Shown piece after piece: positions 12,953 to 20,844 of a stretch of 20,985 nt of DNA (the first letter of the stretch is position 1; the number at the start of each line of letters is the position of its first letter). The notes beneath the pieces were generated by a model. That model searched no databases. It was not told where the DNA came from and saw only the letters and a list, made by a program, of their open reading frames with translations. The position numbers and the translations under genes are program-made. Origin of the DNA: a virus; IMG/VR virus record IMGVR_UViG_3300037322_000166, positions 1-20,985 of that record, one strand, 5' to 3'.

Positions 12953-13378
12953 TTATATTCCTGATAGTTTATTAAGTACAGCCTCTTGCTCAGCCCATTT
13001 AAGTTCTTGATCAATACGTATTCTATAGTATTCCCTGATGACATTGCGATTATTCCAGATAAAATCTTCGTACCTCCTAAGGCCGTTACAAGGGCAACCG
13101 TCGACAAATGTATTGCCGTCGATCTCAGAGTAGTGAATAAAATCACTTTCGTAATCTATTACGACACCGTCGGGGTTAGCTTCCTGCTCTGCTTCGCAAC
13201 TATCTACCATAGATTGATAGTCCTCCGGCTCGTCACTATCTTGCAAATTACTCGGCGCATAATGATCTCTGCCACAATTGCAATGAACACTAGATCCTCC
13301 GCCACCATGCGCAGATCTAATAAACATCCTTGACGGTTGTTTTGAATTACTTGCGTAAGTATCTTTGCTCGAACTCAT
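12953..13378 (-). CDS. Cysteine-containing hypothetical protein, possible zinc binder, 141 aa
   Basis: Two short cysteine clusters stand out: VHCNCGRDHY (residues about 31-40) and GCPCNGLRRYE (about 94-104). Together they could form a four-Cys metal site. The N-terminus is polar and Ser-rich, the middle acidic (DSDEPEDYQSMVDSCEAEQE), and the C-terminus a charged helix (NRNVIREYYRIRIDQELKW). I recall similar CxCGR proteins in T4-like phages, without known function. It is coupled to the DHH gene by overlapping start and stop (ATGA). The metal-binding idea is inference. Confidence 0.7.
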   Translation of the reverse strand: MSSSKDTYASNSKQPSRMFIRSAHGGGGSSVHCNCGRDHYAPSNLQDSDEPEDYQSMVDSCEAEQEANPDGVVIDYESDFIHYSEIDGNTFVDGCPCNGLRRYEDFIWNNRNVIREYYRIRIDQELKWAEQEAVLNKLSGI

Positions 13379-14202
13379 AGTTCAAATTGTGCAAGTTGGT
13401 CATACGGCACTCTAAATCCGGCTGCGTGGAAATGTCCACCACCGCCGTACTTTACTGCAATTGCAGAAACATCTATTCCCTCGGTTGACGACCGTAAGCT
13501 ATATTCTCTGCCGGCCGGCTTATCATAATAACATGCCGCAAACGGTTCGTCAACCGCCATAATGTGCCCAGCCTCAGAGCTCATTGTGTAAGGAAGGTTA
13601 CAGACAGGTACATTATGTCCATCGATTACTTGCCGTTTCTTTAGCACACCGATTAATTCTCTAATGTCTCTTAGGTGTTTTCTATCAATTACCTTGCCTT
13701 CTGTAATTAACGTGTCTACATCGGCGCTCATTAACATGTCCCAATTTTCAAAAGTGTAATCGTAACTGAAAATTGATGCCTGAATCTCCTTAGTGTACGG
13801 AATCTTAAACTGCCACCGATCCCTGTCATCGACATGTTTAATAATCTGCGGAACATCCTCGTCGGGGAAGAAGAACATCCAGGTTAACATAGCACCACTT
13901 GCTGTGTTTTCTGGGCTGTATAAAACAGTCATATGTTTTTCTAAACCCGCACAATCAGCAATAGCTGTTGCGTGGTGGTCAATGTGTGTAACACTTGCTG
14001 CTTTAGCAATGATTTCTTCCATAACCGGACGCTTATACGCAAAATCTACAATGTATACATCTGCGCCGGTAACGTCCGGTGGCGGAGTTTGATAAACCCC
14101 TGGTACGAATTCGACATCCTCCCCCAGCGCTCGCCTAACCACCCACGCTGCGGTAAATCCATCTGCACAGTTTCCGTGATAGATACAAATTTTCTTATTC
14201 AT
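13375..14202 (-). CDS. DHH-family phosphoesterase
   Basis: A 275-aa DHH/DHHA1 protein. Motifs in order: YHGNCADGFTAAWVV (residues 8-22; the metal-binding Asp is in CADG), IVDFAYK (51-57), VTHIDHHAT (71-79; the DHH motif), VDDRDRW (about 128-134), and the C-terminal DHHA1 signature YGGGGHFHAAGFRV. Family members include RecJ, nanoRNases and cyclic-dinucleotide phosphodiesterases. The short length and layout fit the nanoRNase/oligonucleotide-phosphodiesterase side rather than RecJ. Roles in nucleotide recycling or in removing cyclic nucleotide signals are possible but not shown. A good AGAGAG precedes the ATG. Confidence 0.85.
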   Translation of the reverse strand: MNKKICIYHGNCADGFTAAWVVRRALGEDVEFVPGVYQTPPPDVTGADVYIVDFAYKRPVMEEIIAKAASVTHIDHHATAIADCAGLEKHMTVLYSPENTASGAMLTWMFFFPDEDVPQIIKHVDDRDRWQFKIPYTKEIQASIFSYDYTFENWDMLMSADVDTLITEGKVIDRKHLRDIRELIGVLKKRQVIDGHNVPVCNLPYTMSSEAGHIMAVDEPFAACYYDKPAGREYSLRSSTEGIDVSAIAVKYGGGGHFHAAGFRVPYDQLAQFEL

Positions 14203-14435
14203 TTAACTCTCTTTGTCTCAATTTTATTTTTGTGTCGTATATTTCCAACGCGACGCTTTATTGCCCTGGAAAGATACACAGGACTCTGATTTGCAAACAT
14301 TGCATGAGCACATATTAGCCCATTGAGCATCCCGTGCATGTATTGCACACTACTATCGCCGGCAATCACAGAATCCTCCTGAATTGCAATTAATTGCTCG
14401 AGACTAGATAGTTTTTTTTGCAAATCCTCATTCAT
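14199..14435 (-). CDS. Conserved phage hypothetical protein, 78 aa
   Basis: A helical protein with the segment LEQLIAIQEDSVIAGDSSVQYMHGMLNGLICAHAMF, which I recall as a conserved pattern in small T4-like phage proteins of unknown function. The C-terminus is strongly basic (SRAIKRRVGNIRHKNKIETKRVK), so nucleic-acid contact is possible. The ATG lies within the last codons of the DpdA-like gene and its own stop overlaps the DHH start. Confidence 0.7.
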   Translation of the reverse strand: MNEDLQKKLSSLEQLIAIQEDSVIAGDSSVQYMHGMLNGLICAHAMFANQSPVYLSRAIKRRVGNIRHKNKIETKRVK

Positions 14436-15984
14436 CGATGTCGGGGTCTTCCATATCGTACATATCCGCCATATCTTCCCCAGTAGGTGCTTTCTTGCTG
14501 TCTGTGACGTTTACATCGAAGTGCTCATTGAACATATCATTTTTCTTCTTACCAAAACTAATGCTTTCCAGACAGTCCGCATAATCCTGTAACATCTTAT
14601 AAGGATCGGGATTAGACGGATCTAACAATTCCTCCACAAAACTCTTAAAGAATAGAATTCTATTAGGAATATGATCGCTAATCATGTGTTTTGCCTTAGC
14701 TAAGTTCTTTGGCCAATCACTGTGGTGGAACTTCTTTCTATTATATTCGATGTCAGCTAAACGGTTTACTTCCTGAATTGCCTGAATATGGTTGTATACG
14801 TTGTGTGCCATTACTAGCGCGTATGAAGTAGTATCCCAGCTTGTCTTACCTTCTTTGCCATGTTTGTTAAGATCTCCGTGGCCCATTGGACACATATCAC
14901 CCGTGGTAAGTCTTTCCATAATTGGCCCCTGGAAAGGCATTCTGTGTGTTGTTCCCTTTAAGTTCTTGTCATCAATGCCTTTGCCCATTGCATATGTTAA
15001 CTGATCTGGCTTGAAGTAATTATAATTATAAGACAATGCATACCCACCGGCTGCCACAAAGGGGCTAGCAGCATCAAAGCTAATGTTGATGTTGGGATTG
15101 TCGTATTTCCTTAGTAATCGCTCAATGGCTGTTAAGTAGCAGGCCCAATCAAGTCTGCCAATGCCCAGAAAGTGAATCCAGTCTTTTGTAGCAAGTAGAT
15201 TATCTTTTCTAAGATCTAGAATACGCTCGAGCACAGTTCTCATATGGCGCATGTTGATACCAGCAAACGCCCAACCTTCGAACGCACGGTCTTTACCGTA
15301 GCCAAGCTCTTCGGTTACTTCCGGCATGCTGTAAGGCGTTACACGGTCGTACCATGTTTTAGAGTTTTCGCTGCTACTACCAGACAACACATTAAGAAAC
15401 TTTGTTGCACCGGGAACCCTATTAGTAATAAAATACTTTAGGTTGTGCTCTGTGATATCCAGAGTGTCCATGAAGTCATTAAGTCCTGTCTTCTGTGACA
15501 ATGGAAATTCCGCAGCAAACGCAGGAACATCAAGAGTCATGGACCAGTCTGATGTGTGCTCTAAGTACCTAAGAATCTCTTCTCTAAGCTTATCGCCTTC
15601 TGGGCCCTTAACTGTGGTCCAGTCAAGTTTAATTACACCGGTGGCAATCTGAAAACCGCCCGAGTCACCAATAAGGATTGTATTTTCTCGATCACGTTTA
15701 TGAATCATAGGTTCTCTATCATCGCAACGATCCAGTTTTCTTTCTGCATGTCCTGCAGAATACAGGCCAAATTTATAGTTGAAGTAACTCTCCTCTGGCT
15801 TAAGAAAATCTAGGCCCTGTAGCCCATACTCAAACTCGGCCGGAACACGACTCTCCGGCACAAAGTCAGGGTTGGATAACGCTTTACCAAGGTGAGTAGT
15901 ATAGAAACCACTAATAGCCGGCAAATACTTTGCCCAGCCACCCTCAATATGTCGTTCTGTAAAGTTAACTCTATTTTTATTCAT
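14428..15984 (-). CDS. dpdA: DpdA-like DNA transglycosylase (tRNA-guanine transglycosylase family)
   Basis: A 518-aa protein with the marks of the TGT superfamily, whose members swap guanine for a 7-deazaguanine. ILIGDSGGFQIATG (Asp107) matches the TGT active-site DSGGFQ. EGWAFAGIN and WIHFLGIGRLDW match the two glycine loops of the barrel. INISFDAASPF (Asp304) lies where the TGT nucleophile Asp sits. CPMGHGDLN, followed by YALVMAHNVYNHI (His394), resembles a remnant of the zinc-binding C-terminal part. It is longer than bacterial TGT (about 375 aa), as DpdA proteins are, and ends in an acidic tail. With QueE and the QueD-like protein it points to 7-deazaguanine insertion into phage DNA. A tRNA target is the less likely alternative. 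Confidence 0.78.
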   Translation of the reverse strand: MNKNRVNFTERHIEGGWAKYLPAISGFYTTHLGKALSNPDFVPESRVPAEFEYGLQGLDFLKPEESYFNYKFGLYSAGHAERKLDRCDDREPMIHKRDRENTILIGDSGGFQIATGVIKLDWTTVKGPEGDKLREEILRYLEHTSDWSMTLDVPAFAAEFPLSQKTGLNDFMDTLDITEHNLKYFITNRVPGATKFLNVLSGSSSENSKTWYDRVTPYSMPEVTEELGYGKDRAFEGWAFAGINMRHMRTVLERILDLRKDNLLATKDWIHFLGIGRLDWACYLTAIERLLRKYDNPNINISFDAASPFVAAGGYALSYNYNYFKPDQLTYAMGKGIDDKNLKGTTHRMPFQGPIMERLTTGDMCPMGHGDLNKHGKEGKTSWDTTSYALVMAHNVYNHIQAIQEVNRLADIEYNRKKFHHSDWPKNLAKAKHMISDHIPNRILFFKSFVEELLDPSNPDPYKMLQDYADCLESISFGKKKNDMFNEHFDVNVTDSKKAPTGEDMADMYDMEDPDIDE

Positions 15985-15995
15985 AGTCTCGATTC

Positions 15996-16226
15996 TTATT
16001 TTCTGCTAGATTCTCTATTGTCTAATTCTTTGTTAAAGTCTTCTATAGTCCAATTGTTATCTAAGACTATTTGGTGAAACGCCTCGCTGACTTGCCATTT
16101 ACCCACCGGATTCATTCTGATAAAAGTAAGAGACCTGTGAGGGTTAGCTGCATATATCAGGTCTCGCACATATCCGAACGACGGTCTTTTCAATCGATTA
16201 AATGTTGCATCTTCGTTTGTATGCAT
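15996..16226 (-). CDS. Hypothetical protein, 76 aa
   Basis: Lies between the clamp and DpdA-like genes. The sequence is basic in the first half (NRLKRPSFGYVRDLIYAANPHRSLTFIRMNPVGKW) and helical and acidic in the second (IEDFNKELDNRESSRK). I do not recognise it. Spacing of 9 bases after the clamp stop and 11 before the DpdA-like ATG fits one operon. The ribosome-binding site is weak. Confidence 0.65.
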   Translation of the reverse strand: MHTNEDATFNRLKRPSFGYVRDLIYAANPHRSLTFIRMNPVGKWQVSEAFHQIVLDNNWTIEDFNKELDNRESSRK

Positions 16227-16235
16227 ATTTAGATC

Positions 16236-16982
16236 TTAAGCCTTGCCTGCTGGCAGAATATAAGAGTATTTGCCAATACCGCTATCAATGTCAATCTTCA
16301 GTGCACCCATATCAGAGAAATACATTGTTGTCGTAGACGCAGTCTCGCTTAATTTAAGGATACCAAGTACCTGTGTTAAAGGCCATGACCACTGGTGCTT
16401 TAATGTTCCAGTGACATTGTCGGCAAACGGAACAGTTGTTCTGTCTGTGGGACCTGTACCTACGTTAAAGTTCAGTGTGCCTTTATCAACGCTAACTACA
16501 AATCGCTTTTCAAACCCGCCGAGCACACCCTGGAAGTAGGATAGCTCAGTAATCTTCTTTTTCTCTGGAACAATTGTCAAGTTCCATGTTGCACCTTTAA
16601 ACGGCGGAACCTTGATCTGTTCATTGATCATGGACTCGCTCATAAAGCGATAGTTCGATAAGTGACCGCTACCACTGTCGAACTTAATTTCTGTGGGTAC
16701 ATTGTCGGCTCCACGCATCTCTTTAACAATGCTTACGTCTGACTTTCCACCAGAGAATAGCGGAAAGTCGATATAGCCCTTCAACACGCCAATGCGCGAG
16801 AGTCCCACTGTCGTGTCGATGTCTGCAATAGGTTGGTACATATCTCCAAAGATAACAACAGTCTTATCTGCGTCAATTGCCTCAATCTTGGCATCGGATG
16901 CTGTACCTACAATCTTAACCATATCGATAAAGCCTAAGTTGCTTGTGTGCTTTACAATATCTTTCAATGAATCTAATAACAT
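16236..16982 (-). CDS. 45: Sliding clamp, gp45-like DNA polymerase processivity factor
   Basis: A 248-aa protein placed immediately downstream of gp43, close to T4 gp45 in length (228 aa). It shows the clamp pattern of repeated beta strands with two half-domains: IDTTVGLSRIGVLKGYIDFPLF corresponds to the gp45 segment with DLNGFLGILSL, and the second half ends WSWPLTQVLGILKLSE then MYFSDMGALKIDIDSG. The clamp rings DNA, tethers gp43 and, in T4, activates late transcription through gp55/gp33. It has its own sigma70-like promoter just after the gp43 stop, a leader of about 40 bases, and AAAGGA before the ATG. The identification rests on pattern and position, not on a strong motif. Confidence 0.75.
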   Translation of the reverse strand: MLLDSLKDIVKHTSNLGFIDMVKIVGTASDAKIEAIDADKTVVIFGDMYQPIADIDTTVGLSRIGVLKGYIDFPLFSGGKSDVSIVKEMRGADNVPTEIKFDSGSGHLSNYRFMSESMINEQIKVPPFKGATWNLTIVPEKKKITELSYFQGVLGGFEKRFVVSVDKGTLNFNVGTGPTDRTTVPFADNVTGTLKHQWSWPLTQVLGILKLSETASTTTMYFSDMGALKIDIDSGIGKYSYILPAGKA

Positions 16983-17028
16983 TTTTGTTCCTTTAATATT
17001 TGTGTAACGTGACCGTTCTCATCTTATA

Positions 17029-17057
17029 AGTATACGCGAAAAGGTAACGAAAGTCAA
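17029..17057 (-). promoter_or_regulatory. Sigma70-like promoter for the sliding clamp gene
   Basis: Minus strand: TTGACT (17057-17052), 17-base spacer, TATACT (17034-17029). It lies just past the gp43 stop. The expected start near 17022 gives a leader of about 40 bases containing AAAGGA. The bases after the -35 (TTCGT) match those of the dsbA/gp43 promoter. Confidence 0.8.
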
Positions 17058-17061
17058 CTGT

Positions 17062-20013
17062 TCACATCTTACTGAAATCAAATAAGGTCTCCAAGTGAGC
17101 ATGTTCCTTGTTTGTCCTACTTAGATCCCATTTTAGCACACCCAGTAAGTTTTCTACTTTCTTGTCGACAATACCTGCCATCATCATATCAGTATCAAAC
17201 GGCAGACTTAGGAACCACTCCGGTAAATGTACTTCATCTACAGGATAGGCAATACTTGTCAGCACATTCTCTGATGTCTCTTTTAGCTTACACACAATAA
17301 TTTTTTGTCCGTCAATAATACGCATTGCGTGTTGATCTTGATTTATCTCTTTTAGTATATTCCATGCAAGGCTCGCAGTAACGTGCCCCGGTACGTGCAG
17401 ATTACCTACCTCGATACCTTTAAGCTTTTTACGCCCGGCGTCCTCGAGCTTTTCTCTATAATGAGTTAGTTTATTGACAGCTCTAGGAGTACCTTGTTTC
17501 CACGGCTTCATGTCTTCAAACTTCTCTTTAAAGAGCCTAATCTTCTCAATCACTGCATTCTCACCTTTACCCGTAAGTGTATCAAGTAGTATCTCAGATA
17601 AGAAAGTTTGTACAAATTTTGGAGTATCTGCACGCTTCAAATCGAGTCCCATTGCCTTAACCTTTCCTGGCTTTCCGTCGTTGTCTAACCTGATGCCGTC
17701 TTTGTCATACATCATAATTGCATAACGCTTCTTGACCATCCATATACCAGATTCGGAAATGGTCTCTCTTGAACTTGCAATAACACCTGTTGACCGTTTG
17801 ACTGGTACATTAAGTTTAGATTTCAAGAATTCCGGGAAGGTGCCGGACACCGCTGTCGCAAGTGAATTATATGTATCAATGATACTTTCTTTAGTCCACT
17901 CGACTTCTCCTCGATCAATCTCTTCTCTAAGGATCGGGTAAGCAGAAAAATAACAAGAGTCGGTATCACCATATACGATTGACTTGCCATAATGATCGTA
18001 TTCTCCTGTAATCATTTCGTTTGTCTTTGCAGCCATGTGCTTAGTAATTGTTCTTCCCGATAATGTAGTAGACTGCCCCAGCCGTTGGTCGAAGAATCTG
18101 CTGCCAGCGTTTAGTAACGCACCATATGCAGAGTTAAGGTTAATTTTCTTAACCAATTGCCGCTTATCCCAGAATCCGATGATCTGTTTTAAGCTACGCT
18201 GGTTGCGATGAACAGCCTTACCATCCTTAACTGTTAGGTTGTGCTGATTCATGTATTGAACAACACGTTTCTTATGACCCTCGTTGATTAAGTCGATTAA
18301 CTTTTTTGGCCTGTATGCTTCGGTCTCGACATATTCGTTTGCCTTTATTTCAACGTCACTAATGTCGTTAACAGTAAATAGGTCAGTCGGTACTTTAACA
18401 CCCGCAATCTTAGGATTATCCTCTACATCCTGATAATTGGTCATTATACCCTGTAGTGTTTTACGCTCGCTGTACCAGCGAGTTAAAAGTGCAGGAATAA
18501 CACCATCTACGTCTGTCTTAAATATGGTCCCGTTTGCACTGATACACCAGGGTTGACCACTTTGGAAGATTAAGTCGCTTAGTTCTTTTCCAGTAACTTC
18601 AAACGACGAACCGTCTTCCATATCTAATGTAAGTTTATTGCCAATGTCCTCGTTATAGAAATCATCCATCTCGAGTACGTTGAACCTATCATTCCACCAG
18701 GATGCAAATGTGTATTTTCCGCCCTTCTTTTCCCAGGCCTCGATTGCAGCATTAGTTCTGTCAAGTCTAATCTGACCTACAATCATTTCAGGACTCATAT
18801 TGAACGATCTAATAACAGATGGGTATAGCGACTTCATGTCGGTTGATGCTATCCATCTGTGAAAACCTTTGCGCGGCGTCGCAACCCAACCGCCTGCAGC
18901 ACGACTGGCTATATCATCCCTGTTTCGTTTCTTATCTGGGCACACTTGATTCTTGCTGTGTGCCTCCATCAGCACGTTTTGATCTGTAACTGCTACCGCT
19001 CCCATTACTGTGGGTAATAATACACAACTTGAATGGGCAATAGAATTTGCAAGCTCAATAAAATCTAGTTTCTTATCTAGCCTATCTAGGAGACGAGTAT
19101 CCTGAATGTTGTATTCTAAGAATGTTTTAAAGTCGTCGTTGTACAATTCGTCTAGTGTACCGTCATACTGTATTTTGTTTTCGCCAAGCTCAATTTCAGC
19201 AATTGCATTCAGCGCGTAACTGTGTCTTTCTTCATAATTATATTTTTTGTATAATTGGAGATAGTCTATATGGACTCGGCCAATTAGGTCGTACGTTGGT
19301 TGGGTTTTCCCTCCACGATCAAATTCTCTCACACGAGGCTCCTGCTCCCATAGACACAACTTCCTTGCCTCATGTTTGCCAAGAACCTTCTTAATTCTGT
19401 TTACCACATAAGGTATATCATATGCCTCGCTATTCCATCCACTTAGAACATCAGCATCCTCAATTACCTGCATAAAGGATTCTAGCATTTCTCCTTCGGT
19501 TTTAAATAATACAACATTACCGACACCTTCAGCAATCACTTGTGCTTCGTCCCAAGATAATGTCTCTGGTGGCAAAGCTAAACAGATAATCTCGTCTATC
19601 CATTGTAAATGCACAGAGATGGAAGTAATATAATTGTTAGCGTCTCCAGCTTCCGACCAGCCTAATTCTTTATCAAAACTGGTTTCGATGTCAAAGAAAG
19701 CAATATTGAGTTTAGGAGATTCTACGTGCTGGTAGTTGTTTTCGAGACATCGAAAGATTGGATCAACATCTGTTTCCCATTTCTTTACGTTACCCGACAT
19801 TGTCTTAACGAGTTTTTGTTTCTCCGAAAACGACCGTGGTACAATTTTCTTAACTGTGTCACCGTAGATAGATTTGTGTGACCCCTTTGGGTCCGAGAGG
19901 AAGAAGTGATAATCCGGTTGAAATTCACGATAAACACGTTTACCGTTTACTCTTTCAACAATACGAATAATTTCACTTTCTCCACCGCGACGAAAAAGCG
20001 CGTCAATATACAC
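17062..20013 (-). CDS. 43: DNA polymerase, family B (T4 gp43-like)
   Basis: A 983-aa replicative polymerase with 3'-5' proofreading. Exonuclease motifs: FFDIET (107-111), SGWNSEAYDIPY (191-202) and YNIQDTRLLDRL (301-312). Polymerase motifs: A, TDMKSLYPSV (391-400); B, INLNSAYGALLNAGSRFFD (about 624-642); C, YGDTDSCYF (681-689). All catalytic acids are present. It is longer than T4 gp43 (898 aa), with extra sequence mainly between motifs A and B. The C-terminus ends ETLFDFSKM, resembling the short T4 C-terminal peptide that binds the clamp. It begins directly after the dsbA-like stop and shares its promoter; no ribosome-binding site is obvious, so it is probably translated by coupling. Confidence 0.95.
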   Translation of the reverse strand: MYIDALFRRGGESEIIRIVERVNGKRVYREFQPDYHFFLSDPKGSHKSIYGDTVKKIVPRSFSEKQKLVKTMSGNVKKWETDVDPIFRCLENNYQHVESPKLNIAFFDIETSFDKELGWSEAGDANNYITSISVHLQWIDEIICLALPPETLSWDEAQVIAEGVGNVVLFKTEGEMLESFMQVIEDADVLSGWNSEAYDIPYVVNRIKKVLGKHEARKLCLWEQEPRVREFDRGGKTQPTYDLIGRVHIDYLQLYKKYNYEERHSYALNAIAEIELGENKIQYDGTLDELYNDDFKTFLEYNIQDTRLLDRLDKKLDFIELANSIAHSSCVLLPTVMGAVAVTDQNVLMEAHSKNQVCPDKKRNRDDIASRAAGGWVATPRKGFHRWIASTDMKSLYPSVIRSFNMSPEMIVGQIRLDRTNAAIEAWEKKGGKYTFASWWNDRFNVLEMDDFYNEDIGNKLTLDMEDGSSFEVTGKELSDLIFQSGQPWCISANGTIFKTDVDGVIPALLTRWYSERKTLQGIMTNYQDVEDNPKIAGVKVPTDLFTVNDISDVEIKANEYVETEAYRPKKLIDLINEGHKKRVVQYMNQHNLTVKDGKAVHRNQRSLKQIIGFWDKRQLVKKINLNSAYGALLNAGSRFFDQRLGQSTTLSGRTITKHMAAKTNEMITGEYDHYGKSIVYGDTDSCYFSAYPILREEIDRGEVEWTKESIIDTYNSLATAVSGTFPEFLKSKLNVPVKRSTGVIASSRETISESGIWMVKKRYAIMMYDKDGIRLDNDGKPGKVKAMGLDLKRADTPKFVQTFLSEILLDTLTGKGENAVIEKIRLFKEKFEDMKPWKQGTPRAVNKLTHYREKLEDAGRKKLKGIEVGNLHVPGHVTASLAWNILKEINQDQHAMRIIDGQKIIVCKLKETSENVLTSIAYPVDEVHLPEWFLSLPFDTDMMMAGIVDKKVENLLGVLKWDLSRTNKEHAHLETLFDFSKM

Positions 20014-20265
20014 TTAACCAAGCCCTCCGGCTTTGTATAACTCTTCCAGTTCGTCGAACGCTTCTCTATTATCGTTCATAGAACCTTTGTGTACAACTTT
20101 GATGAGTTTGTTGAGCTGGGCCGGCTTTACCTCGAGCTCTTCTGCAATGGCTTTTACTGTGTCGCTAAGTCCCTCTTTTAGGTCTTCGCATTCCTGTAGT
20201 ACCTGTACCCCGTCTGCGACTAATTGTTTTAGTCGCGCAATATTTTCTGCTGATAAATTCGCCAT
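20014..20265 (-). CDS. dsbA: DsbA-like late-transcription dsDNA-binding protein
   Basis: An 83-aa, all-helical, acidic protein. Its second half (VKAIAEELEVKPAQLNKLIKVVHKG, then NREAFDELEELYKA) matches the T4 DsbA pattern (RAKDELGVDGKMFNRLLALYHKDNRDVF), including the Asn-Arg-(Asp/Glu) turn and the length (T4 DsbA, 89 aa). In T4, DsbA binds double-stranded DNA near late promoters and supports late transcription. The window's late promoters fit its presence. It is the first gene after a strong promoter, has AGGGAG before the ATG, and its stop abuts the gp43 ATG. Confidence 0.75.
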   Translation of the reverse strand: MANLSAENIARLKQLVADGVQVLQECEDLKEGLSDTVKAIAEELEVKPAQLNKLIKVVHKGSMNDNREAFDELEELYKAGGLG

Positions 20266-20309
20266 ATAACTCCCTGAACATTGTTAGCACTATACTTATA
20301 GATGTTCTT

Positions 20310-20338
20310 AGTATACTGCCTTTGTTCACGAAAATCAA
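20310..20338 (-). promoter_or_regulatory. Sigma70-like promoter for dsbA-gp43
   Basis: Minus strand: TTGATT (20338-20333), 17-base spacer, TATACT (20315-20310). The expected start near 20303 gives a leader of about 38 bases with AGGGAG. The -35 overlaps the stop of the acetyltransferase gene. An inverted copy of TATACT lies at 20291-20296. Confidence 0.78.
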
Positions 20339-20841
20339 CGATGGAACAGTGTCATGAATAAATTTCTAAGATATTCGAGAATTGTTATTTGGGGTAGCAT
20401 CACCTGTGCAGTGATATCACATCCGTCTCTATAAACAACCTTTAGATTATGTTTTCTAGCTAGATGTTGAATTTTCTTATTTTCGTTTATGCAGTGCATG
20501 AACATACTCTTGATATGTTTGGTTTTTGCCCAACGTATTGTATATGCCATTAGCTGGTCAGCTATACCCTTGCCCTGTTGGTCCGAATTGACACTTACTG
20601 CCAATTCCCGCGAACCGTCGGCCTCTAGTGCGAGGTGTGTAAATCCCACAATTTTATTGTCTACCATTGCAGTAAACAAGTGATGCTGTTCCGGGTGATA
20701 CACCATTGATAAAATAAGCTTATCAATTGCGCATTCGCCTACTGTAAAACCGAATCGTGTATAACGGTCGTTTATTGGTAACTCTTTAAGGTGGTTACCA
20801 TATTCCTTTAGGTACTTTGTACCTGTGTGTCGTATATTCAT
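20335..20841 (-). CDS. GNAT-family N-acetyltransferase
   Basis: A 168-aa protein with the GNAT fold. The acetyl-CoA-binding motif A is clear in ELAVSVNSDQQGKGIADQLM (residues about 79-98), with the QxxGxG/A phosphate loop QQGKGIA. A preceding strand KIVGFTHLALEADG and a following segment IKSMFMHCINENKKIQHLARKHNL match the usual fold order. It transfers acetyl from acetyl-CoA to an amine; the substrate (host protein, antibiotic-like molecule or polyamine) is unknown. The ATG lies three bases after the IscU-like stop, so they probably share a transcript. The ribosome-binding site is weak. Confidence 0.85.
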   Translation of the reverse strand: MNIRHTGTKYLKEYGNHLKELPINDRYTRFGFTVGECAIDKLILSMVYHPEQHHLFTAMVDNKIVGFTHLALEADGSRELAVSVNSDQQGKGIADQLMAYTIRWAKTKHIKSMFMHCINENKKIQHLARKHNLKVVYRDGCDITAQVMLPQITILEYLRNLFMTLFHR

Positions 20842-20844
20842 TTT

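Noticed and set aside
12950-12957. TATAAATA on the minus strand overlapping the ATG of the 98-aa gene, as another late promoter.
   Set aside because: Transcription from it would start inside the coding region, and the gene already has AGGA at good distance. It looks like an AT-rich spacer.
13375-14202. DHH protein as RecJ exonuclease.
   Set aside because: It is too short for RecJ and lacks the OB-fold and extended core; the motif layout suits small DHH/DHHA1 phosphoesterases.
16983-17028. AACG-GTCA-CGTT hairpin in the clamp leader as a translational operator.
   Set aside because: The stem is only four base pairs and could arise by chance; no RegA-like site is recognisable.
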